Shown: piece after piece, positions 54,786-64,000 of the stretch
How positions within the stretch are numbered: position 1 is the first letter of the stretch
Layout: each line of letters starts with the position of its first letter
Source of the DNA: Macrostomum hystrix
Lineage: Eukaryota; Platyhelminthes; Macrostomidae
Length of the DNA: 64,000 nucleotides
Reading direction: 5' to 3'
NCBI GenBank assembly: GCA_950097015.1
Contig: CATNEN010000002.1
Span: 6,527,501 to 6,591,500 of the forward strand
Notes under the pieces: generated by a model
What the model was told of the DNA's origin: nothing
The model's input: the letters and a program-made list of their open reading frames with translations, nothing else
The model's database searches: none
Made by a program: the position numbers and the translations under genes

Positions 54786-56394
54786 TCAGACGCTCTGCTT
54801 CATCACATTGTGATACAGCCGGATCTTGGTGGCTGTAGACATGTCCACAAACTTGTCACCGATGGCCACCGTCATGCCGCCCACGATGCTGGGGTCGACG
54901 CGGAACGACACCTGCAGCTTCTGGCCAGGCTTGGCGAAGCTGGCGAGCACCGACTGCAGCTCCTGCGTCTCCTTGGCCTCCAGCGGCCGGGCTGTCACAA
55001 CCTCGGTCGGGACCTCGCCGCGGTGAGCGGACATGATGGTGGCGAAGGAGGCCAGCACGTGGGCGCTGCGGCCCAGCCGGCCGTTCAGGCCCATCACGTT
55101 GAACATGTTGAGGGTCAGATCGGACACCTTCAGGCCAGTCAGCAGTTTAGCGAAGGCGGCAGTTTTGGCGGTCTTGTTGTACAGCGGGTTGTTCAGAAAC
55201 TCGCCCAGGCGGGCGTCCAACTTCAACAGCTCGCCGACGCGGGTGAGGTCCTTGTCCACCTGGGGAGGCGGGTTGCCATGGTTACAAGTAGAGCGTAAAG
55301 TTTATTTTTTTTTTAACAATTGTCTTTTAATTTTATTATATTTTTTACTAACTAATTAGCAGCAGAACTACCAAGGGGGGGGGAATTCCACGCCCAGACA
55401 ATTTTTTTGCTGCACCCGAGCGAACTTTTTGCAAAAGTTTTGGCAAACTTTTTGTTGCGCATCTTCTGAAACAAGAATCAAGTCGCCAGCTTTTCAGACC
55501 TTCAAGATATTCAATGGTTCTGGCCGAAGGTCGGATTTTTTCCAGAAGCGCCAGTGCATTTTATACACCCTAAACATGAATTTGCACTGCGCCTCAGTGT
55601 GGCCTTGCCAGGCCTTCAAACTTTATCAGCATGTCACCCGAATGTGCCTAGGCCACTATGGATTAAGGATACCCTGACGCGAAGTTCTCCAAAATATTAG
55701 GCGCAGCTCAACCACAGGACACATTCGCCTAGTCTGTCAACCAATCAGTTCACCATCAAAACGCTGTTAGCATTTAGGCACTGCCAAAAAATATACAGGG
55801 GGTTTCCTCCCGCCCTTGGTAAAAAAACAGGCGGCATAATGGCTTGGTAGTCCTACTGTTAAAAAAGCCAAACTGTCCTACTGCTTAGACTAGCAGCCAA
55901 TTAAAAAGCGCCTAGACGAACAGCCAATTAAAAAGCACCTAGACAAATAGCCAATTAAAAAGGCGCCTAGACGAACAGCCAATTAAAAAGCACCTAGACA
56001 AATAGCCAATTAAAAAGGCGCCTAGTCGAACAGCCAATTAAAAAGCGCCTAGACTAACAGCAAATTAAAAAGGCGCCTAGACGAACAGCCAATTAAAAAG
56101 CGCCTAGACTAACAGCCAATCAAACAGCGCCCAAGAGCAATGAGGCCACTGGCGAATTAACAACAGGCTATTGAATCGAAGGCTAACAGAGAATCAGAAG
56201 CTTGACAGAAAATGCGCAAGACACAAGCCACAACCCGATCGGACCTGATCAATCTTCTTAGACTTGACAGCCGCAGAGTACAGCGCGGTGGCGTAGCGAC
56301 CCTCAAGGCCGAAGACCTGAGCGGGCGGTACCACAAGTTGTCGCATCGCGCCGCTGGTGCTGAAGCTGCGACGAAGTACGCCGAACATGGACAT
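54786..56394 (-). CDS. ATP5PO: mitochondrial ATP synthase subunit OSCP
   Basis: Two exons, 56394-56245 and 55259-54786, join in phase 0 to encode 207 residues, close to the usual 210. The N-terminal 20 residues are basic, Ser-rich and free of acidic residues ([19 protein letters not shown]), a mitochondrial targeting sequence. [20 protein letters not shown] is the family signature at about 28-47. Later conserved parts are [50 protein letters not shown] and the end [17 protein letters not shown] links the F1 head to the peripheral stalk. GCATTCGCAG two bases before the ATG is an acceptor-like site. The intron holds a dispersed repeat and a 28-bp array. Confidence 0.95.
55400..55875 (+). repeat. 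unclassified dispersed repeat, copy 2 (in OSCP intron)
   Basis: Second copy of the repeat at 53062-53640, shorter and with a deletion in the middle; similarity runs to the AACAGGCGGCATAATGGCT block. Confidence 0.75.
55878..56140. repeat. ~28-bp tandem array in OSCP intron
   Basis: Eight or nine copies of CAGCCAATTAAAAAGCGCC plus TAGACGAA or TAGACAAAT; the array lies about 100 bp from the exon 1 donor. Confidence 0.9.
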
Positions 56395-57045
56395 TGCTGC
56401 GAATGCGCGAATTCTGGTTAGAAAAAAATGGCTTCACAATGAAGAGTTGCGACCGAGGTCTTGCTGGAAAGGAATAGGAAATTAAGTCAGCAATATTTAT
56501 TAAATATATTTTTCATAACAAATGCTACATTTTTTAATCCTTAATCTTCCCATGAAACTAAATGAAACAAAATAGAAAATTGCGTTTTCCCTACACTAAA
56601 AATGTTGCCAACATAATCGCGCCTTACAGTTACTGTAAGTAAGCGTTATATTTTATTTCAATAAACACTGCATTGCACAATAAGAGGGACAATTAGCATT
56701 TGATATACAGCCTAACGTGTCGTAAAAGTACAGAAAGTATATATTTTTATTTCAAATGCGCTCGGCTAGTAGACAGTAAAACAAAATTAAAATAAATAAA
56801 ATAAAACTAATTGCATCATAGGAGTTCATTAGCACCACTTGAAACTAATCGCATAAACTTTTCATTTAGATTAATGAATAAGCAGAAAACAGCGAGCTGA
56901 AACAAAAGTACATGCAATGTACTGAGAAACATCAGTTTATAAAAGTCAAAATGCTGCATTCAGCCAATGCACAGTAGTATTAAGTATGCTGCAATTAAAA
57001 GTGGACGTCTAAAAATTGATGAGCAGCACACAAGTCAATGATCAA
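56395..57045. other. AT-rich spacer upstream of OSCP
   Basis: No gene seen; includes the OSCP promoter side. Confidence 0.45.
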
Positions 57046-58105
57046 GGAATTTAGAAGCTCACCCTGAAGGATTTTGGACAATGGAAGCTCACCCTGAAGG
57101 ATTTTGGACAATGGAAGCTCACAATGAAGGGTTTTTGACAACGGAAGCTCACCCTGAAGGATTTTAGATAATGGAGGCTAAATCTGAAGGATTTTGGACA
57201 TTGCAGGCTCACCCTGAAGGATTTTGGACAATGGAAGCTCACCCTGAAGGATTTTGGGGAAATGGAAGCTCACCCTGAAGGATTTTGGACAATGGAAGCT
57301 CACCCTGAAGGATTTTAGAAAATGGAAGCTCACAATGAAGGGTTTTTGACAACGGAAGCTCACCCTGAAGGATTTTAGAAAATGGAAGCTCGCCCCGAAG
57401 GATTTTGGACAATGGTAGCTCACAATGAAGGGTTTTTGACAATGGAAGCTCACCCTGAAGGATTTTGGGGAAATGGAAGCTCACCCTGAAGGATTTTGGA
57501 CAATGGAAGCTCACCCTGAAGGATTTTGGACAATGGAAGCTCACAATGAAGGGTTTTTGACAACGGAAGCTCACCCTGAAGGATTTTAGAAAATGGAAGC
57601 TCACCCTGAAGGATTTTGGACAATGGAAGCTCACAATGAAGGGTTTTTGACAACGGAAGCTCACTCTGAAGGATTTTAGAAAATGGAAGCTCGCCCCGAA
57701 GGATTTTGGACAATGGTAGCTTACTCTAAAGGATTTGGGGAAATGGAAGCTCACCCTGAAGGATTTTGGACAATGGAAGCTCACAATGAAGGGTTTTTGA
57801 CAATGGAAGCTCACCCTGAAGGATTTTGGGGAAATGGAAGCTCACCCTGAAGGATTTTAGATAATGGAAGCTCGCCCTGAAGGATTTTGGACAATGGAGG
57901 CTCACCCTGAAGGATTTTGGACAATAGAAGCTCACCCTGAAGGATTTTCAACAATGGAAGCTCACCCTGAAGAATTTTGGACAATGGAAGCTCACCCTGA
58001 AGGATTTTGGACAATGGAAGCTCACCCTGAAGGATTTTGGAAAATGGAGGCTCACCCTGAAGGATTTTGGACAATGGAGGCTCACCCTGAAGGATTTGGT
58101 AAGCA
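57046..58105. repeat. 30-bp tandem array
   Basis: About 35 copies of CACCCTGAAGGATTTTGGAC plus AATGGAAGCT with ordered variants (AATGAAGGGTTTTTGAC, GGGGAAATG, TTAGAAAATG). The variants recur as blocks, so a higher-order pattern exists. A unit divisible by three produces spurious frames on both strands. Confidence 0.95.
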
Positions 58106-58226
58106 TGAAGGAATCGAGGGATGAAAGAGAAGAATACGCTGAAAAGTTGAGCAATTTTTATCAACTATTTTACAAAGCACCCATAAAACAAGCAAACAGC
58201 AACACCAGGCCAGTCAACAACACCCT

Positions 58227-61200
58227 TTATGTTAATCCGGGAAACACCAGGCTCAAAGCCTTGGCCAGTTTGTGATTGACAGCCAGCTGATCCTGCTTCA
58301 GCACAGCTCGGCAAACCGGACAGGCGGGCAGGCCGGCATTCAGCGAACGCTGGAGACAGTCCAGGCAGGCATTGTGCCGGCATGGTGTGGTAGCCGGCCT
58401 CAGGCCAACCAGGTCGCAGCAGACAACGCAGGTGAAGAGACGCTGCACAGCATTGCGAAACTCTTGAATGCCATCAGAGCCGGTGTCGAGGGCTTCGCGC
58501 CACAGGTTGGCGTTGATGGAGTCGGCCTCCAGGGCGACGGTCAGTTCAGGGTCCGGAGTGTAGCGTCTCTGCTTCTGTTGCTTAGCAACCGGTTCCAAGG
58601 CAGCCTCCGCGTGCTTACAAACGGTAGCTTCTGAATCGGCTTTGCGTTTTCTGCTCCGTTTTTTATTCTCCTTGGCCGAGCTCTGATTATCGACCGCGTT
58701 CTCCTTGGCCGAGGACGAAGCCGAGGCGGCGGCGGCGGCGCCGGATTCGTCGTAGCCCTCGGGCAGCTCCATTCTTAGGCCGAGCGACTCAATGCGTCGC
58801 TTGCCCTCCAGGGTCCAGGGCGCCGGCACCGGGTCGTCGCGACGCATCAGGTAGCGCCACACCCGGAAACCAGACTTGCCAACATGCGGCCAATATTTCA
58901 CTACCTGAATGATGGGGAGTGAGGTACATAGCAATGCATGAGGCCTGAAGATTCAGGGAGCTATATCTGAAGCTTGAATCACGGATGCATTCTATCTTTA
59001 ACCTGAATCACGGATAAAGTGTGCAATCCTAGGCCTGAAAGACAATGGCCCATTGTCAATGGGTCTGAAGAATTGTAAGGTGCTAAGTATCGCAAATCAA
59101 CAAACTCGAGCCCACCTCACCTTGTAAATGCCGTCGTATCTGTTGCCAACGCTGGGCGCATATTTGCTGTGCTTGGCGGCTTTGTAGTTGCGCACCACTC
59201 GCACCGGTTTGCCTTCGCGCCAGTGCGTGCCGGCGTCGGCGCCATCGACGTCGTTGATTGGCGCGGCGACGTTGCGGGCCAGGGCTCGATTCATCCGCGT
59301 CAGCTCCTGGTCGCAGCTCTGAGCGGCTGTCCGACGGTTGCCGCTGAGGTCGCGGCCGCCGCTGCCGGTGTAGAGAAACTCTTCGCCGTTATCGACGTCG
59401 TCCTCGTAACCGCCGGACAGGACGATGCTGTAGGCGCCTTCGGCGTCTCGGCCGGCAATGCCGGACACTGGCGGACGGTGGACGCCAGCCTCGGACACCT
59501 GAGGAGATTGGTCAGTGATGTTGTCAGTGGAGATGGGTCAGCGAGGACGTAATAACAATGGGTCACCGATGAGTCACTGAAGATGGGTCAGCAATCAGTC
59601 AATGAAGATGGGTCAGCGATGAATCGATGAAGATGGGTCAGCGATGAGTCAATGAAGATGGGTCAGCAATGAGTCAATGAAGATGGGTCAGCGATGAGTC
59701 AATGAAGATGGGTCAGCAATGAGTCAATGACGATGGGTCATTGACAGATTAAATTCTCACCTGCAATCGAAACATCCAACTCTGGCCGACCTCCACAGCG
59801 GGCACTGGTCCGAAGTGATTAGTGGGCACCAGGGTGCAGGTCTTGGTCCGCCCGGAGCAGGCGAATCCTTTGCCCCAATCGCGCTTGGCATCTAGAGCTG
59901 CAGCGGCCGCGGCCTTCTTTGAAGCTTTGAGGCGCTCGCCGGCGCGTACAACCTGGCTGGTGTCCCGCTTGCACTCCGAGCAGTACCAGTCGTCTTCCGG
60001 CACAGCTTCGAGGGCAGGCACCAGGCAGAAGATGTGGAAAGCCTTGTCGCACTCGTCGCATAGCAGCAAGCGGTCCTGGTCGTCTTTGCCAGCGCACACT
60101 GAGCAGCCGCAGTGTTTGCAGGGCCTGTCGGGCTTGTCCCTGCAGTGCTGGCAGGACACGGCTGTCGGGCGCAGCTCCTTGGAGGCCGGCGGAGCCGTCA
60201 GGCTGGAAGCCGCGGAGCGCCAGGCCTTCGAACCGTTGGCGGCCACCTCGGCAGACGAAGGCCGCACAATGGCATAGATCGTGTCCTGGTGACGAAGCCG
60301 ACGGTTTGTTACCGGAACCAGTTGGGGACCAACGTACACTGTGGCGCGAGCCTCGCCGCCTCCGCCAGAAACACTGTCGACTGTGGCGTCGTACCTAGCG
60401 GAAGTTGAAAGAAATTGGGCATTGATCTAACAGGAATTTTTCTATAAATGTATTTAAAATTTATGACGTCTTAAACAAGGAATCGAATGAGTGGGATTAG
60501 AGAGGCCTTGGGGATTAAACTAAGATTTAATAAACGGATTTCATGATTAGACTCTGGAATTTGAGAATTAAACTCTGATATTTGAGGATTTGACTCTGGA
60601 ATTTGAGGATTAAACTCAGATTCGAGGATTAGACTCTGGGATTCGAGGATTGGACTCTGAGATTCGAGGATTAGACTCTGAGATTCGAAGATTAGATTCT
60701 GAGATTCGAGGATTAGACTATGGGATTTGAGGATTCGACTCTGGGATTTGAGGATTCGACTCTGAGATTCGAGGATTAGACTCTGGGATTCGAGGATTAG
60801 ACTCTGGGATTCGAGGATTAGACTCTGGGATTTGAGGATTGGACTCTGGGATTTGAGGATTGGACACAGGGACTTCAGGAGTAGACACTGGGGTTCAAGG
60901 ATTAGAATATGGGGTTTCATGATTTTATTTTGATTCAGGAATGGGAATCGAAAATTAAACTTGACACTGAGACTCAATAATTGAACACTAGAATTATAAA
61001 AATGTAAGTAAGGGACTAATTTCAAGCATCACAATGGGATATTTAAGGATTTTCCTCGGCGATTAAAAAGCTTGGATTTGCAAGATTCCAAAAGCTTACC
61101 AGTAACCCACCGCAGTGGGATTGTCATAGTTGTGATTGCACAGGACAGTCTGACCAGCAGTGAGCTTAGCAACGCTGACACGAATTGAGGCGCGAGGCCG

Positions 61201-61868
61201 CAGATTTCGAGTAAAAACGGCGATAATGAGTTCGGCATCGTCTTCAAAGACCACCTGCGGCAGTGTGTGAGGGTTTCATGTTGACAACAGTAGCAAATAG
61301 GCCCTGGAAATCACATTAATCACCAGGTAATTATTCTCACCTGATAGACGCAATTATCGTCTGCCGCTGCAGCTTCCCAGTCGGCCAGACCTCCAGGCGG
61401 CGCTATAGACACGTCGTCAACGTCGGTGGCTAATCGCCGGCGAACCCCAACGACCCGAGCCTCAAACCAGCAGCCCATGGTTGGGTCGCGCACATCGACG
61501 CGATCTCCGAGCTCGTATAGACTGTCAGTCAGACAGCCGGGGTCGTGTTTGAACTCTTTCTCAACGAATTTCTCTTTCTCTTCAGTCAATTCCTCAATAG
61601 CATTATCCACGTCTGCACTGTTGCCATTGACAACGGAGGGCGCAGCGGCCAGCATTAGCTGGATGACGTCATTTATCTGGACACCGTACTCAAACAGGGT
61701 GTGCTCATCCACGAGCAGTTTGCCGCGAAAGAACAGTCTCTGGCATTCAACCGTGGCCTCGGGCCTAGCGGCGGCAATCAAGCGGCGCAGCTCCTTGATG
61801 GTGGTCCGCTTGGAGATGTCGCGCAGCTGCATGGACTGGCCGTCCATTGAGCGCACATTGATGTACAT
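58227..61868 (-). CDS. UHRF1: UHRF1 E3 ubiquitin ligase / hemimethylated-DNA reader
   Basis: Five exons, 61868-61341, 61254-61100, 60394-59761, 59498-59121 and 58904-58227, encode 790 residues, nearly the length of human UHRF1, with consistent phases. Domains in order: ubiquitin-like (1-75, [11 protein letters not shown]...NDVIQLML); tandem Tudor (about 118-280, [30 protein letters not shown]); PHD with its pre-finger (about 310-370, [23 protein letters not shown]); SRA (about 400-565, [39 protein letters not shown]); RING (724-763, CVVC...CRHNACLDC...CPVC). UHRF1 reads H3 tails and hemimethylated CpG and recruits maintenance methylation. The SRA keeps the NxR finger (NRR). AAGGCAG six bases before the ATG is an acceptor-like site. 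Introns carry short arrays. Confidence 0.96.
59570..59748. repeat. 25-bp array in UHRF1 intron
   Basis: About seven copies of GATGGGTCAGCGATGAGTCA plus ATGAA between the PHD and SRA exons. Confidence 0.9.
60540..60880. repeat. 21-bp array in UHRF1 intron
   Basis: About 15 imperfect copies of GATTCGAGGATTAGACTCTG plus G in the intron between the Tudor exon and the PHD exon. Confidence 0.9.
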
Positions 61869-62239
61869 TGCTGACTGCCTTGCACTCTGTATACCTCACT
61901 CTTAGAAAACCAATACTTACTTTTCTAGGTGGCTGCAAGAAGTGTGTCAGGGGTCTAATTGCAAATTAAAAATATAACTCTGGCTAACTATGCCAACTAA
62001 CACAGTTTTAGCTAGTGTGTTAGCAGTCTATGTGCTGTTTCTGCTTGAAATTTGCATCAGCAAAGTCATAAATGAGATATTATTGTGACAAACTCTGCAT
62101 ACTTTTTTGTAAAATGTCAGGAATACAAAATTATTGCTCTTGTTCAGCACTTTTGTTAAGTCAAGATGGATTTGAGACAAAATAAATTGTCAAGCTAAGC
62201 TTATATAGCTATCTCCCAATATACTAGCACTGTCTTAAA
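61869..62239. other. UHRF1 upstream region
   Basis: Promoter side of UHRF1; AT-rich, no motif I can support. Confidence 0.4.
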
Positions 62240-62352
62240 CTTGCAATATAGGGTGAGGTATCTTGGTATAAGACACAAATTTCTCCAGTGAAATGAATAA
62301 TCAACCCCCAACATTTAAGTTGAAAGTCAGAAACTCTAACCACTAGAATACA
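62240..62352 (-). mobile_element. degenerate SINE relic of the second family
   Basis: Minus strand reads CTAGTGGTTAGAGTTTCTGA, a decayed box A head like that at 37100, followed by traces of the GACACAAAT block. Confidence 0.4.
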
Positions 62353-63590
62353 ACCATCCCAATACATTGTAAAAAATATAAACATAATATCATTTGATTA
62401 TGAAAACATTTAAAACTCATGTTTACAAGAGTTTATACAAGTTAAACTGTGTTCACACTGTTTACACCAAAAATATTTTATAAAATCCAGTTATAAGACA
62501 AATTGTTAAGGGGAAAAGTGCAATAAAAAGTATTATCTGAGGATGGGAGGATGGAATAAGATACATTGCAGTAATAAGTATAATACTTATAGTTACAGAT
62601 ATGGATCTAGATATAGATACTGATAGGCAATATGAAAATTTTGGACATTTGGATATGGATACAGGAAACCATAAATATTTGTTTGCCATGTAACTCTAAT
62701 ATACATGTACAATGTGGTAGCATATTCTAGCAAGTTGTTATGTGGATAAGATCAGCATTATAGGCACTGATTAAAATATAATCTAACTTCAAAAATAGCC
62801 ACTTTGGTAACAACAAGGCCTACATCAGGAATATAATAAATGACAGATTGAAAATTTTACAATAGTAAAATATCACAAATGAAAAACTATAAGCCTAGAG
62901 TAATACAAATAGTTTATATGCAATAAATATAGTTTGTATTTTAGTGTTACAGCATTACAGCATTGTGTATGTGCCCATTGTATTCTTTTCCATCTATCAC
63001 AATTTAAACTTTATTATGCCATATACATATTTGTATAATATTTGTATACATGGTATATGCTACACATTGAAATTTGTAGTTCTTTGTGACTTTTGATTCA
63101 GTGAAATAAATACTCAGACTACTAAGTTTGTGAACAGCTTGATTTCAAAATAAAAACATTATTAAGACTAAAACTTCAACATTAGGGCCTATGTTTTTAT
63201 AATAAAGACCAGATATAACTAGCTAGATCAGTCATACTCATAGCATAGTATATATTTGTCACCAAAGTGGACTGTTAGCTATCACAGATCTGTGTGGATA
63301 CATATATTTGTTGGCACTATTATTTAAACAACATTTATATAACTGAAAATTGTGTGGTGGCCTATTCCAACAAGCTGCTGTGTAGATAAGGTGGAAATTA
63401 TTGGCATTGATGGATGCAAGTTTGTGTTGATAAAATTCGCACTAGTCACACAAGACCATGCAGATGCAGATAAGCACTGCCTTATGGTTTTCCAGCAGAA
63501 CTGTAGTTTCAATTGTTCATTATCATTATCATTTAGGCTTAATAATGAAAATGCAAAAACATATTTAGTATATAAGATTTAGTATAGGTG
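62353..63590. other. AT-rich DNA without a recognised gene
   Basis: Short frames lack any motif. I see no array, tRNA or mobile element in it. Confidence 0.5.
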
Positions 63591-63629
63591 GATTGGATCA
63601 GATGTCTCTTACTTACAGAGTTCCAGTAC

Positions 63630-63675
63630 CTGGCGCTGTCAGTACCAGTACCAGTACAGTACAGTACCAGTTCAG
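63630..63675. repeat. short AGTACC microsatellite
   Basis: Runs of AGTACC and AGTAC repeat about seven times. Confidence 0.7.
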
Positions 63676-63711
63676 GGGGTACCTGGACACTTCATCATCT
63701 TACAAGTAGGG

Positions 63712-63805
63712 GTCCCAATCCCGGGATCCCGGGGATCCCGGCTTTTTGTTAGTGTTCGAGATCCTGGGATTAGGGGTCCGGGATCCCGGTAAACACGGGA
63801 TTGGA
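63712..63805. repeat. CCCGGGATCCCGG palindromic repeats
   Basis: GGGATCCCGG-type palindromes occur three times with diverged linkers, in both orientations. The rest to 64000 is GC-richer with a GGGGT run; no gene is supported. Confidence 0.55.
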
Positions 63806-64000
63806 ATTCACATGGCGATGGCCGATGGCCTAGATGGACACTGGGGTGACTGGGCCCACTGGCCCGGGCCACGCCGAACGCCCGCAACTAAGGAAAAGAA
63901 ATGAGGCAGAAAAAGGGGGTGGGGTGGGGTGGGGACTGGGTTCTGCTGAGTCTGCGCCTCTGTGTGCGTGAGGTTGTCTGTGTTGGGGGCAGAGGCACCA

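Noticed and set aside
57051-58164. Overlapping frames on both strands in the 30-bp array
   Set aside because: A unit divisible by three opens several frames at once; none looks like a protein.

Overview
This is nuclear DNA of an invertebrate animal. The genes have GT-AG introns and GC-richer exons set in AT-rich DNA, and the window holds tRNA-derived SINEs, two LTR retroelements, a non-LTR retrotransposon and a cluster of cut-and-paste transposons. Several genes (CYB561D2-like, OSCP, UHRF1, RRP15) have a good AG splice acceptor only a few bases before the ATG, which fits spliced-leader trans-splicing of the kind known in flatworms. A lophotrochozoan or flatworm-like animal is my best guess, with low confidence. 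Nearly every intron or spacer carries its own private tandem array (periods 16 to 69 bp).

Layout: a small secreted cysteine-rich protein gene (minus, ~0.74-1.02 kb); the 3' eight exons of an endosomal Na+/H+ exchanger of the NHE6/7/9 type (plus, 2.4-20.8 kb), whose introns hold a 4.5 kb 38-bp array, a 7.2 kb LTR element with identical LTRs, and four more arrays; a cytochrome b561 (CYB561D2-like) gene preceded by five evenly spaced CACGTG-type boxes; an RRP15-like ribosome-biogenesis gene; two long arrays; a small two-exon single-pass membrane protein gene; a nest of three Tc1/mariner/IS630-type transposons (29.0-32.7 kb); a two-pore-domain K+ channel gene (minus, 34.3-42.2 kb) whose first coding exon is split by an intact APE-RT-RNase H retrotransposon with a 12-bp target duplication; a decayed Ty3/gypsy-like LTR element (44.3-48.4 kb); a nine-exon Ly6/uPAR-like gene (minus, 48.8-52.2 kb) encoding about seven three-finger domains with a GPI-type tail; the mitochondrial ATP synthase OSCP gene (minus, 54.8-56.4 kb); and a complete UHRF1 gene (minus, 58.2-61.9 kb). 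The last 2 kb is AT-rich and holds no gene I can support.

Most unusual is the LTR element at 7624-14845. It has lost reverse transcriptase, RNase H and most of integrase, yet its two 1034-bp LTRs look identical. Its single long ORF joins a Gag region and CCHC knuckle to an envelope-like segment and an integrase-tail-like end. Behind it lie two tandem paralogous genes, each encoding two RING-type zinc modules. It looks like a recently mobilised, non-autonomous element carrying putative ubiquitin-ligase accessory genes.

The host genes are not an operon. Two (NHE6/7/9-like and CYB561D2-like) act in endomembranes, and the CLEAR-like boxes before the second hint at lysosomal-type regulation. OSCP, RRP15 and UHRF1 are housekeeping genes of mitochondria, nucleolus and chromatin.
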